Of a stretch of DNA of 64,000 bases, positions 49,010-60,283 are shown in pieces; the first letter of the stretch is position 1, and each line of letters starts with the position of its first letter. The stretch lies in contig CM051020.1 of NCBI GenBank assembly GCA_027704905.1, positions 8,518,835 to 8,582,834 of the forward strand, written 5' to 3'. The translations under genes were made by a program, and so were the position numbers. Below the pieces are notes generated by a model. It saw only the letters and a list, made by a program, of their open reading frames with translations. It did no database searches and was not told where the DNA came from. The DNA comes from Muraenolepis orangiensis (lineage: Eukaryota; Chordata; Actinopteri; Gadiformes; Muraenolepididae).

Positions 49010-51552
49010 TAGGGTGACCGAACGTCCTCTTTGCCCCGGACATGTCCTCTTTTCACGCCCTGTCCGGGTCGTCCGGGGTGGGGGGGGGGTTTATAAATTC
49101 ATGAAAATGTCCGGGTTTCGCGGACCGTTTGCATGTACTTAAATTGACTGGCGCATTGCACAGAATACTACGGTACTCTGTTGCGTGTGTGACGTAATCC
49201 CTGAGTCTGAAGCTTTGTGGGCGGCTCTACAACTACGCTGACACCCAAACAGAGGAAGGGAACAGAGCGGACCGCAGCTCACATTCACAATGCCAAAGCG
49301 CAAATGTACTTTTACAGAAGAATTGCAGAAGAAATTCCAAATGTACCGACAGGGTCGGAACAAATGGGAGGCGGAGTGCACCGTGTGCAAAGCTTGCACA
49401 TACGTGTGTGTCCAATAAAGGTGCAGGCGATCTTAAAGCGCACATGGACACAGACAAACATAGGAAAGCTGTGCAAGGTGAGAGTTTGTCGGCAAAGTTG
49501 ACAGACTTCTTTGTTAGACCAGGCAAAACAGAGGATGCTGTAAATGCAGCGGAGGGTGCGTTTGCATTTCACACTGTGAAACATCACAACAGCTACAGAT
49601 CTATGGATTGCACAAGTGCCTTGCTAAAAAAAGTATTTCCAGACTCTGACACATGGCAAAAAAATCAGTAGTGCGCGCACTAAAACCGAAGCCATTGTCA
49701 ATGGTGTTATAGCGCCCCACTCGATTGATGTCGCACATGAAGCACTCAAAGAAATCCAGTACTGTGGTGTTTCTACAGACGGGAGTAACCACGGAGCAGT
49801 GAAAATATTCCCAATCATAATCCAGTACTTTGACTGGAAGAGGGGTGGCATGCAAACAAAATTAATCGAGGTTAAAGACACACCAAATGAGACAGCAGAA
49901 ACCATTGCACAATATCTCATTGAAACATTGGCAAAAAACAATTTGTCTGAAAAATACATTGCATTTACTGGCGACAATTGCAACACAAACTTTGGAGGAA
50001 TCCGACGTGATGAAGGGGGAAAGAATGTGTTTGCAAATTTGAAGAGGTTGCTGCAGAAGAACACTCTGATCGGTGTGGGTTGCCCAGCACACATATTGAA
50101 TAATTGTGTTCATCATGGGGCAGACACAATAGATATTGACCTTGAGAACATCATGTTCAAAATCTACCAGTACTTCCACATTTACACTGTGCGCACTGAG
50201 AGCCTGAAGGAGTACTGTGATTTTGTTGACATTGAATACAGAAGGATGCTTTCTCACAGCAAGACAAGGTGGCTGTCATTGTTCCCAGGCATTGAGAGGA
50301 TGATACAGATGTTTCCAGCCTTAAAGGCATTCTTTCTGTCTCAGCAAAAACCACCCATAGTGATCAAGAAGTTTTTTGAAAACGAATTCAGTGAGATCTA
50401 CCTCTGGCACATGCACTCACTCATGTCTGCGTTCCACACCCACATTCAAGACATGGAAAAGGAGAAGAACTCCATTATGGAGGTAAAGAAAATAATGAAC
50501 AGCATCCACACCATTCTTCTTGAACGCAAGAGCAACAACTTCATGTCCCTTAAAGTTAAGGGACTACTGGCACAAAAGCGTAGTGATGGACTTGGTAAGG
50601 AATATGACCAGTTCTGTGCTGATGTGCAAGGCCTGTACAGTACATGTCTGGAGTATCTGGAGAAGTGGATGACTCCCATGGAAGAGTTCTCCACATTCAC
50701 GTGGATGGATCTGAGTGAGCCACCAGAGTGGAATGATGTGGAGGCCTGCATCAAGTTCCTAGGAGAGAAGGGGGTGGTAATTGATGATGTCAAGTGTTTT
50801 GACCAGGTCACCAATCTGAAGAGATTCACAGAAAGGTGCAACCGTGATGAGTTCAGTGGCCTGCAGGTGCACCAGAAGTGGACCAAATATTTTGAGGAGG
50901 CCAAAAGCATTGCATGTTACTCAGAACTACTGAAGATTTCACAGTTTGTCTTTGCACTTTCCTCTCACAATGCAAATGTTGAGAGGGTTTTCTCACTGAT
51001 GCAGAGCCAGTGGACCAAGGAGAGGAACCAGCTGTCTGTTGAGTCACTGAAGGGGATTATATTTGTGCAATACAATTTGAAAGACATGTCTTGCAAAGAC
51101 TTTCATGCTTATTTGTTGAGCAACCGAAAACTGCTGGGAAAGATCAGCTCCACAGCTAAATATCGATGGGCAGACAAGGAGGATGAAGAAGAAAAGCAGG
51201 ATGAAGAAGATTGAAGTATGCAGCTATGCAGAGAGAGAAAGCTATGTAGCTGTGGGAGAGAAACTTTCAACTTTTAATTTTAAATTGGGACCCTAGAAAA
51301 CTGTTTGAAGCTAGAAATATGTGAAAAGTTGTCGTTTCACTGTGGTTGTTTACAATGACAGGGCCTGGAATTGTGTTTACAAACATTTAAAGTAGGCTTA
51401 TATTTGGTTCATGGTGCCTCAAAATGTGTTTGGTTTGATTTAGGTAATCAAATGTTATGTTATGTTCACTAATGGCAATTATGCAAATGTCAGTAGCTCG
51501 AGGCTGGGGGCAGCATGTCCTCTTTTTTGGAAATCAAAATATGGTCACCCTA
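49010..51552 (+). mobile_element. hAT transposon, 2543 bp, with perfect target duplication
   Basis: Terminal inverted repeats begin TAGGGTGACC on each side. Both flanks are CGATAGAG (49002-49009 and 51553-51560), an exact 8-bp duplication as made by hAT transposases. The element carries one transposase gene on the plus strand. Confidence 0.93.
49290..51214 (+). pseudogene. hAT transposase of the nested element, two frameshifts
   Basis: Cut-and-paste transposase. MPKRKCTFTEELQKKFQMYR opens at 49290 and contains a BED-like finger (CTVC ... HMDTDKH) that is split by a frameshift at about 49408. The middle part (49408-49671: DLKAHMDTDKHRKAV, LTDFFVRPG) shifts again at about 49665. From there a single frame to 51214 holds STDGSNHGAV, FTGDNCNTNFGG and CPAHILNNCVHHG (catalytic-core motifs). 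The dimerisation region SSHNANVERVFSLMQSQWTK is followed by an acidic tail (DEEEKQDEED). Without the shifts it would be about 640 residues, a normal hAT size. The copy cannot make full transposase, so it was either moved in trans or broke after insertion. Confidence 0.85.
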
Positions 51553-51733
51553 CGATAGAGTTCCATCAAGAGCCAAACTGTTTCGGGGTTTGGTTTTGTT
51601 CAGTCCCACCACAGAGAACACTCGTTCAGCATCAGCATTTGAATGTGGAAGTACCAACACCAACTTGGCAATACGAGAGAGCCTCCCAAATCTGCTCATA
51701 CCGAGCACATACCGTGATGACTTAACTAGCACT
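51553..51733 (-). pseudogene. Older hAT transposase, dimerisation region (right of nested insertion)
   Basis: The minus frame reads LVLVLPHSNADAERVFSVVG then LNKTKPRNSLALDGTLS. This is the conserved hAT C-terminal dimerisation motif. The next codon is TAG, contributed by the terminal repeat of the inserted element. Confidence 0.75.
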
Positions 51734-52053
51734 GCTATTAGTCACGGTTGTTTGTTGTTAAACCCACCGCAGCAACCGGCCACACTGCTCACCAGCAGCC
51801 TGTGTAACGTTAAGTCTCACGTAGTCAGACTCACCGTTGACTTAATCAAAATAAAAATATTTGTAAAAATAATGTGTTTGTAATAATTTCAGTCACGGCA
51901 TTATTGAGGCGCTGACAGACGTTTCACGTTTACTTTTCGATTTCTCCACCATAAGTGTTAGATTAGGTTAGGTTCAGGTTGTTCTTCATAGGATAGAGAC
52001 GCAATGACCCGCCCTAAGCTGCCTCTGATTGGTTTGTATACGTGTATACATAT

Positions 52054-52362
52054 TTAATACCGGTAATTATTCAATACCGTGGTTTCCTGGCGTCCACTAC
52101 GCAGGCTCAGCTCTCCGTCCGGGTTCTTATAGACAAGAAGGTGGATGTGATCCCCTCCACCCACGTTGACCTACAGGGGTACAATACAAGGTGAACATCA
52201 AAACATTCATTGCAAATTAATGGGGGGAAAAAAATGACAAAAAGACATCTTGTAATGTAATACCTTGATGCGGTAGTTGTAGCCATAAACCGTCTGGCTC
52301 GTGTAGGACACAGCCTTAAAGACTATATACGTCGCTACGCCATTCTCCACCTCCGGCTTAAC
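52054..52362 (-). pseudogene. Stefin copy I, divergent, exons 2 and 3
   Basis: Minus strand. Exon 2, 52264-52362: VKPEVENGVATYIVFKAVSY then TSQTVYGYNYRIK, with binding loop QTVYG. Exon 3, 52054-52170: VNVGGGDHIHLLVYKNPDGE ending VLNNYRY. Both have good splice sites and phase 0. Exon 2 has 33 codons, one fewer than copies B-H. It differs from all other copies at more than half of positions, so it is an old paralogue. Upstream DNA from 52375 switches to an inverted stefin-unit flank, and no exon 1 is found. It may be a fragment, or exon 1 may lie far away. Confidence 0.75.
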
Positions 52363-52379
52363 CTGTTAATTAATTACCA

Positions 52380-52808
52380 CAGTTAAAGAAGCCATGTGTA
52401 ATAGTTAGATAATAATTGGAATTATGTTTTTTTTTTTTTTTTTCATTGAATACAGCTTTACCACAATGTATTGAGTCTTGAGTCAATGGCTTCATTATAC
52501 ATTTAACAAAAAAATAGAACAGAATAAAAGTAGACTCCGTCAACCAACGCCCTTTTAGAAATGTCCACATTGTGCTTTGTCATCAATATGTCATCCAGCT
52601 CATTGCCAACTCTGTATGAGCCTATATGGGCCTGAACTGAATGTATTTTCTGTTTCATGTCATCCGTTCTAAAAACCAATCCCGGTAGCAAAGTCAGGTT
52701 TTCATAGCGACTCAATTTAAAAGCATGATTGGTCTTCTTTTCTTCCAGTGAGAAGTAGAAGAAAACATAATTGCCGTTTATATTTTTACGGTTTAATGAG
52801 GTTATGAC
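52380..52808 (-). repeat. Inverted stefin-unit flank, truncated
   Basis: Contains the frame with NGNYVFFYFSLEEKKTNH and LSRYENLTLLPGL on the minus strand. It ends at GTTATGAC, where a hAT terminal sequence begins. Confidence 0.75.
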
Positions 52809-53392
52809 CAGTGGCGGCCGGTGACACCCGAAGTAGGAGGGGGGGGGGGGGGGAAACATTTTTTAAATTTTTAAATCATATCTGCTGTGCAATACCGCAT
52901 TTTCCCAGACGGTGGCGCCATTTCTCCATGTAAACGACCGAGAGGGCGAATTAAAGAAATAAAAATCAATACATAATATAAATATATACCTCACTGTTAC
53001 TCATTCTACTCTGTATTGTATATATGTATACAACATAACCTTTACTTACTGCTTAATTTCTTTTTTACTTACTTTATTTTTACTGTATGTAGCACAATCT
53101 CAGGGGCCCATACAGAAACAAGCATTTCATCATAAAGTATTCTGTATTTTGTTGTGACAAATAATAAACAAACTTGAAACTTATGGTGAAAGAACATTTA
53201 TTATATGGTGCTTCAATTAGCAATTATGAACACAGTAATACCTAGTAGAAAATAAACGTAAGAAAAAAACATGGTCTTATATTAGAAAGACTACCCAGTG
53301 TGCCATCAAAAATAATACCTCAATATGGTCTTACATTCGATTGTGCAAAAGTAATTAGAACAAAATAGAAGATAATAAAATAGACTATTTTA

Positions 53393-56286
53393 CTATTTGT
53401 ACGTAAATTTTGCCCTTCTCTCTTTGAGAGATGCAAATTTCTCAATGACTCTATTGTTAAAGTCAGGGATGTCTTGGATCAGTTTCTTCTCCATGGAGAG
53501 CATGGCCAGTGCATTGAGACGATCCTGTGTCATTGTGTTCCTGAGGAAGGTCTTGATTCTCTTCAGTGTTGAGAAGCACCTCTCTGCTTCAGCTGTAGTC
53601 ATAGGCGTTGTGATCATGATGTTCAGCAGAGCCACTGTCTCTGAGAAGGTGTCCTGGAGATTGTTCGCCATGAAGAGCTGGTATAGAGCCACAGCACCAG
53701 TGCAGCTCTTGAAGTCATCATTGCTGTAGATGAGTGACAGTTCAGTCTTCAGCTTGCTCTTGTTTAACAGTGGGTAAGCCTCCATGGTGGTGTTCAGTGC
53801 TGCTTCAGGGAACCCGTTGTTGTACTGCTGGAATGTGTCTCCCTGCAGCAATGTAGCACTGATCAGGTGCTTGGTGAAGGAGAACCTCTCTTTTGCATGG
53901 CCCAAGATAGTGTCACAAACCTAAAAAAAAAATGAATACACTGATTTAATACAATGTGGAGATGAATACAAGTGTGGGTGAATCCTCCTGGATCAAATCA
54001 ATGTAGACACTAAGTCAGGTACACTTGATAAACAGGTCTATGTGGACTATTGATATTGTAATTTGTAAGGTTGACTTGTGTAAGTAACAGACTCATCATC
54101 TCCTGTCGTCAACAAGAAGACAAAAGATACACATTCCTGTGAAGGTGGGTAGAGTGTTTTGGGGTAGTTGTATTATTGCTATTGTAATTTGTACGGTTGA
54201 CTTGTGTAAGTAACAGACTCATCATCTCCTGTCGTCAACAAGAAGACAAAAGATACACATTCCCGTGAAGGGGGGTGGAGTGTTTTGGGGTTGTTGGTCT
54301 GGGGAGCTGTGAGCCTGAGGGGGGGGATGTTTTGTTACTCTTACACAAGTCAACCTTACAAATTACAATATCAATCTGCCATCGGTGTGAATGATGAAAT
54401 GGGAGGAACAAATTGTAAAGCGCTTTGGATAAAAGCGCTATATAAATACCATTATCAATATACAGTCAACTCCAGAATTATTGGCAATACAAAATAATTA
54501 AAAACATTAATTTATAAAAGACCCAAAACCATATATTCTATCTCACCTCTGTAGCTATCCTCTGCAGTTCTTCTGGGCCCATCTGAGTTCGGCGTTTCAT
54601 GCCCGGCAGCTGCTGAGATGTCCATTCTCCACAGAGAGTAGGGAGGGAATCTCTGAACAGAACAGAAGAGAAAAGTTAAGCTTTAGTTGCCAGGTAAAAT
54701 AACATGACATTGTACATAGTAAAGTTACAAAACAAAACAGTGTATGTAATCAGGTTATGAACAGAGGGTGGAGATTTTAATTTACCTGATCTTTTGCACG
54801 TCGTCTGTGAACTGCTGTAGGATTCTCTGGACAAAGACTGTGTCGATGGCGCGCTTCTGGAGCTGGTTGTAAAGGATGTCCACATGAGGCATGATGCGAT
54901 GGAACAGTTCCAGGAAGAAGATAAACGTATCATCCTCCAGTAGTCTCACAAACTCTCCAGCTTCTCGGATAGTAGGAGTATCAAACGTGCCTGAGTCTCT
55001 GATGATTTCAAAACACTGGAGGAGGTCATCTTTGTGGTCAAACACAAACACAGTACTGTTCACAGTACGGCTGTGGAAGTTCCATCCCACTGTGCTTGCG
55101 CTTGGGAGTCTGTGTGCTACCACTTTATCAAGCACACTGGTTCTCTTGGGAGATCTTGCAAAAAATACAGTGAAGCCAGCCAGGTCAGAAAAGAACTGTG
55201 TGACTCTGGAGATGTGAGATGTCACCTGCTGCATGATGAGGTTAAGTTGGTGAGCATAGCAGTGGACATAGTGTGCATTCACATAGACATCTTGAACCTT
55301 CTTCTGCACACCACCTGTGGCTCCTCTCATGACACTTGCACCATCATATGCCTGGGAAATGAGCTTGCTCTTCTGGTCATCAGGGAGAATGGAGCTCAAC
55401 CTATTCAGAAGGGCTGTGGCTATCGAATCAGCTGTGGCACTCTGGAGAGGTATAAACTCAAAAAACCTCTCTCGCACAATGTGGGCTTTATCAATATATC
55501 TGATCACAAGCACCAGTTGACACTCAGTGGAAATGTCTGTCGTTTCCTCAGCCTGGATGGAGACAAAGTCTGCACTCCGAATTTCTTCGATGATGTACTC
55601 TCTCAAAACTGAGAGCATACAGTCAAGGAGTTCATTCTGTACAGTCTTAGATGTTCCCTAAACACAGTAGCATTCTCCAGATGCTCTTGAAGAACTGCAT
55701 CTAGTGATGCTACAAAATCCACCAGGCCTCTGAAAACGCCAGGATTAGATGAGCCTTCACTTTCATCGTGCCCACGCAGGGCTAGCTCAAAAGCACCACA
55801 GAACTTCACACAGTCTATTATTTTAGACAGGACGTGTTTGTTTTTGTCAACCTCTTCATTGTGCTTGCGGATCCCAATTCTGTAGCCTTCGTCAAGCTGA
55901 GCAGCTATGTTTATTTTTCCAAACATGGCTAGCCGCATTGCATTTTCCATGTGGACCCTGGTTTGTTCATGCTTTTTTGTTTCATCTGATATGTGCTTCA
56001 AATCGGTAATTCCAGTCTGAATCCACGCTGGGTCTGATCCTCTCATTTGAAAAAGAAGGCAGGGAAAGCAAAATAAAGCATTGCTTTCGCTACATGCAGT
56101 TAGCCACATCTTCTTACCAAACCAGCTTCTGGAAAACGACTGAATATATAGATTTCCTCTGTCTGTTGCTGGTTGCTGAATGCGGATGTCAGGCTGATGA
56201 GGTCCAAACTCTTTCACTCTGAGTTGTTCTTGCCGTGTTCGTCTTTCAAATGGTGTTGCTTTGAGGGATTTAACAGAATTATCCAT
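53393..56286 (-). pseudogene. hAT-type transposase (TTF finger, DUF4371, dimerisation domain), one frameshift
   Basis: Minus-strand exons: 54786-56286, 54547-54652 and 53393-53920, with GT/AG borders and matching phase. Exon 1 holds a TTF-type finger (WLTACSESNALFCFPCLLFQ), then a DUF4371-like part (HNEEVDKNKHVLSKIIDCVK). After a one-base shift at about 55656 it reads DFVSIQAEETTDISTECQLV, SQAYDGASVMRGATGGVQKK and HCYAHQLNLIM. The last exon carries MTTAEAERCFSTLKRIKTF, the dimerisation and catalytic-glutamate region, ending RRAKFTYK. Relatives are ZMYM1-like and P52rIPK-like proteins. The usual first motif DETTD reads EETTD. Only one inactivating change was seen, so it is a young loss or a sequence error. 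Confidence 0.8.
54048..54470. repeat. 120-bp tandem and inverted repeat plus SINE tail in hAT intron
   Basis: ATTGTAATTTGTAAGGTTGA onward occurs at 54054 and again at about 54181. CAACCTTACAAATTACAATA at 54350 is its inverse. It is followed by GTAAAGCGCTTTGGATAAAA, a common fish SINE tail. Confidence 0.7.
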
Positions 56287-56519
56287 GGTAGCTAGCTAGA
56301 AATCGAAAAAGAAAATCGAAACGGAAGTCTTTTCTGTTTGACGACTGGGTGACGAGTGGCGCACTGAGTGCGTGACTGGTTTCTTTGTTTGGGCGCTAGA
56401 ATCTGCGCCCCCACAGATCGTATTTAGGACCCTTGATAGGCTACATTTATTTGCTTGATCCATTTTCATTGGCCGCTTGCCGCGGTGACGCGGAGTTCCT
56501 GGGCGCACGGTCTTGCGCC

Positions 56520-56818
56520 CAGGTTTGGAGGTAGGTACTAGATTTCTATGAGAGTGACGTCAATGACAAACGAGGGGGGAGAATAGCACGCACAAAACAA
56601 TGATTTATATTTGCTATATTAACGTTATTGCGCATTTTAAACACAAACATACTTAAAATGAGTAATTATTATTCATTTTAAACATGTTTAGTTTATTTTG
56701 AGGGGTCAAAAAATCTCAAATCAAAAAACACAATTTCTTCTTCTCCTCTCTCAACCAGGTGTACAGTGGCATAAAATAACTTATAGAGTAGGTATGAGAT
56801 ATGTGCAGAAATATATAT

Positions 56819-56875
<57 letters not shown>

Positions 56876-57160
56876 AGGTAAGTATACAAGTATAAACAGG
56901 TAGTGAGCAGGGGTATGCAGTTGTATCAACAAGATACATATATATAAATGTATATACAGCAGTTAGTGAGCAGGGATGTGTAGTTATATCAACAGTGGAA
57001 GATTAATATATATACAGTAAGTACAGTAAAAATGTACATGACTATCATACAGGTATGTAAACAATAAATATGTAAACTATAGGTAGAGGTAGGGAGTTAT
57101 GAGACAGTGCAAGGCCGTTGAAGACATTGATGGTGAAAGTTCAGAGTTCGTATGTTGGGC
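56520..57160. other. AT-rich DNA with (AT)n tract
   Basis: (AT)n at 56828-56870, TATA-rich GTACAGTA repeats and a poly-G run at 57161-57173. No gene was recognised. Confidence 0.5.
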
Positions 57161-57174
57161 AGGGGGGGGGGGGG

Positions 57175-57625
57175 GCTGGGCGGCTGTGGTACAGAGTTCA
57201 GAGAGATGACAGCTGAGGGGAAGAAGCTGTTCCTAAGCCTGCTTGCCTTGGAACAAAGGCTCCTATAGTGCCTCCTGGAGGGGAGGAGGGAAAACAGTCC
57301 ATGGTTGGGGTGAGAGGTGTCTGAAAATGTGTTGTGCCTTCCTCAGACACCGTTTGTGGTGGGTAGTCTTTATTGCAGGGAGGGGTAATCCAACGATGCG
57401 TTGGGCGGTTTTCACCACCCTCTGCAGCGCAGTTGCCGTACCACACTGTGATGCAGTTGGTGAGGATGCTTTCAATGGCACACCGGTAAAAGTTCACCAG
57501 AATGTGAGGTGACAGGTGGGCTTTCCTCAGTCTCCTCAGGAAGAAGAGATGCTGGTGAGCCTTCTTTACCAGTGAGGCAGTATTGAGGGACCAGGAGAGG
57601 TCCTCGGAGATGTGGACCCCCAGGA
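57175..57625 (-). mobile_element. L2-type LINE C-terminal fragment
   Basis: The minus strand encodes the same peptides as 25080-25400 (NFYRCAIESILTNCITVWYG, then LGTASSPQL-type end) plus LRKAHLSPHILV upstream. It also ends in unit R, as the 25.5-kb copy does. Confidence 0.8.
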
Positions 57626-57629
57626 AAAA

Positions 57630-58145
57630 TGTAGTGTCTCATGGATCGGGTACTCAGACCGCACGCTGAGTATGCTGCTGCCTATATTGATGTTGACATT
57701 ATAGGTTCACTGACTAGTTCCCTGACCGAGGGTGCTTCAGATCTGGCCCGGTGTTGATTGGGATTGACGCAGCTGTGGTTGGTGATGATGAGCATAATGA
57801 TGCTGCCTATAAATGCTGGATCCTGACACGTGTGGAGTCGACCGCCGTGGTGGTCCCTCCGATGCTCCGTGGCATGTGCTAAACGTTTAGTTAATTGTGT
57901 GTAAGGATTTGTGGTTATTGAGTGAAGTGGTGTTGCGGTACGCGGTAACTGTCACCGGTGAACAAAGTAAAAACTTTCAAAGCCTGTCGGTGTGTGCGTC
58001 CTGTGCCTTCCTGAACCCTGTTGTGGTGGGAACGTATCCTACAACCGGTTTCTGAAATTAGCCTGGCCAGGTTGATTTCAGCTAACAATGAGATAAAGAG
58101 ACCGCATACTGGAATGGGGGTAATTACTGGAATGGGGTAATTACT
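57630..58145. repeat. Unit R, longest copy
   Basis: Starts TGTAGTGTCTCATGGATCGG and runs through ACTAGTTCCCTGACC, GATGATGAGCATAATGATGC, CCTATAAATGCTGG and GGTACGCGGTAACTG to GGAACGTATCCTACA and beyond. It joins in one piece the parts that are separate at 24.3, 25.5 and 36.7 kb. No coding frame. Confidence 0.55.
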
Positions 58146-58189
58146 TTAGAATATTGCCTTGCAAACGTTTTGGGCAAGATGCCCTTCTT

Positions 58190-58570
58190 CAAGTCAAGTC
58201 AAGTCACGTTTATTGTCACTTCACAGTTTACACAAGTATAAAGCAATGAGTGAAAATCTTATGTGCCCGACGACTGACAGCAGTTATAAAAATAAGATGT
58301 AATAAAATAAAATGCAATTTATAAAATGCAATATATCGGCACAGATAAAGAGCAATATGTATATATAAATCAATGTAATAAAATAGACATTGTTATATGC
58401 TATACGCCCTTGTTCAGCAGCCTGATGGCCTGACTGTGGAAGCTGTCTCTGAGTCTATTTGTGCGGCACTTGATACTGCGGTATCGCCTGCCTGACGGTA
58501 ACAGTGAATACAGTTCGTGGCTGGGGTGGATGTCTTTTATGATGCGTTTGGCTGTTGCATTTTATAAATT
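58190..58570 (-). mobile_element. L2-type LINE 3' fragment
   Basis: Minus strand: CYRQAGDTAVSSAAQIDSET then ASTVRPSGC and a stop, followed by a 3' UTR ending in GTGACAATAAACGTGACTTG. Related to 18790-19170. Confidence 0.65.
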
Positions 58571-59300
58571 GCCTTTTTATTATTTTAACTTATTTTATTA
58601 TATTATATTCTAACACGTATTACACAGATTCATCACTCGGAGTTTGAACAGCAAAAACTGAATTTATTTTGGGGTGAACATTGGAAAATCGCATTTTCTC
58701 GTCACTTTTTACTATAATCGTAATGACATATAGCGTATTAGAACAACCCAACACATATATTTTTAAAAGCTTAGGTTGACTTTTATACAATGTAAAAAGT
58801 CAAATGAAAAAAATACCAAACACAGACTAAATGACACCTCTTCAAACCTCAACTGACCAAACCCCAAAGGCATTTAGAGAACATTGGTAAAGTTGGACAC
58901 CCATACTTTCAAAATGGGACACTCGAGTTTTGCTTTAAACAAACTGATTGGGGCAGGGGCTGAAATGAACTAATGGAAAATATAAATTTTTCTTATAGAT
59001 TTAAACATGGAAACATACAGTATGTCTTATTTACCATGACATATAACAAGAATGAATACAAATTGACTTCAAATTTGATCTCTTGTAGGGGTCGAAATGA
59101 ACTAATAAATGATCTAATTTGCCTATAGATTTAAACATCTATAGATTAAAACATCTATAGATTTAAATATTTAAAACATCTAGCCTATCATTATTATCAT
59201 AACACATAACCTTAATAACAAGAATAATTAAAAAAAATGATGTGTGTGTGTGTGTGCTCGGGGGTGTGAGACGGTAGGTGTACGAGTGGCGTTCTATTGT
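58570..59300. other. AT-rich DNA, inner edge of the right inverted arm
   Basis: No gene recognised. From about 59180 the sequence is the inverse complement of the 47620-47770 region (for example CATAACACATAACCTTAATA). Confidence 0.5.
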
Positions 59301-59309
59301 GGGGAAAAG

Positions 59310-60090
59310 ACAATAGACATCAGTGTGACCTAAAGACAAGGTTCTGTTGAGACGTAGGCCACATCAGTGTGACCTAAAGACATGGTTCTGTTGAGACGTA
59401 GGCCACATCAGTGTGACCTAAAGACATGGTTCTGTTGAGACGTAGGCCACATCAGTGTGATCTAAAGACAAGGTTCTGTTGAGACGTAGGCCACATCAGT
59501 GTGACCTAAAGACAAGGTCTGTTGAGACGTAGGCCACATCAGTGTGACTAAAGACAAGGTTCTGTTGAGACGTAGGCCACATCAGTGTGACCTAAAGACA
59601 AGGTTCTGTTGAGACGTAGGCCACATCAGTGTGACCTAAAGACAAGGTTCTGTTGAGACGTAGGCCACATCAGTGTGACCTAAAGACAAGGTTCTGTTGA
59701 GACGTAGGCCACATCAGTGTGACCTAAAGACAAGGTTCTGTTGAGACGTAGGCCACATCAGTGTGACCTAAAGACAAGGTTCTGTTGAGACGTAGGCCAC
59801 ATCAGTGTGACCTAAAGACAAGGTTCTGTTGAGACGTAGGCCACATCAGTGTGACCTAAAGACAAGGTCCTGTTGAGACGTAGGCCAAATCAGTGTGACC
59901 TAAAGACAAGGTTCTGTTGAGACGTAGGCCACATCAGTGTGACCTAAAGACAAGGTTCTGTTGAGACGTAGGCCACATCAGTGTGACCTAAAGACAAGGT
60001 TCTGTTGAGACGTAGGCCACATCAGTGTGACCTAAAGACAAGGTTCTGTTGAGACGTAGGCCACATCAGTGTGACCTAAAGACAAGGTTC
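59310..60090. repeat. 44-bp minisatellite upstream of stefin copy H (inverted)
   Basis: About 17-18 copies of the inverse complement of the 46980-47615 unit (GACCTAAAGACAAGGTTCTG, TTGAGACGTAGGCCACATCA). Confidence 0.97.
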
Positions 60091-60206
60091 AACTGCAACG
60101 CGACCCGTGATTTTTTCAAGCGACTTAAAAACAAAAAGAAGAAGCTAAAAATATATTAAAAAGCGGACGTGACAACTCTGGTCACATGATGGCTACGCTG
60201 GTGGCT

Positions 60207-60216
60207 GTCACGTGAT
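60207..60216. promoter_or_regulatory. GTCACGTGAT E-box upstream of stefin copy H
   Basis: About 70 bp upstream of the ATG. It corresponds to the outer of the two copy G boxes; the inner one has been lost by a small deletion. Confidence 0.5.
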
Positions 60217-60283
60217 AGCGCCAAGCCACTTCTGTTACTTTCTGTTACTTTCTGTGTGTGAGAAGTTACAGTGCAAGGTCAAC

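Larger units (their letters stand above)
52809..56300 (-). mobile_element. Intron-containing hAT element (right end not found)
   Basis: CAGTGGCGGCCGGTGACACC at 52809 is a typical hAT terminal sequence and interrupts the stefin flank, whose intact form is seen at 62082. The transposase gene follows on the minus strand. A matching inverted end beyond 56300 was not recognised, so the right border is provisional. Confidence 0.6.

Noticed and set aside
57630..58043. Solo LTR with TGTAG...CTACA ends
   Set aside because: Flanking bases are not duplicated, and the sequence past CTACA is shared with the 25.7-kb copy, so this is not an LTR end.
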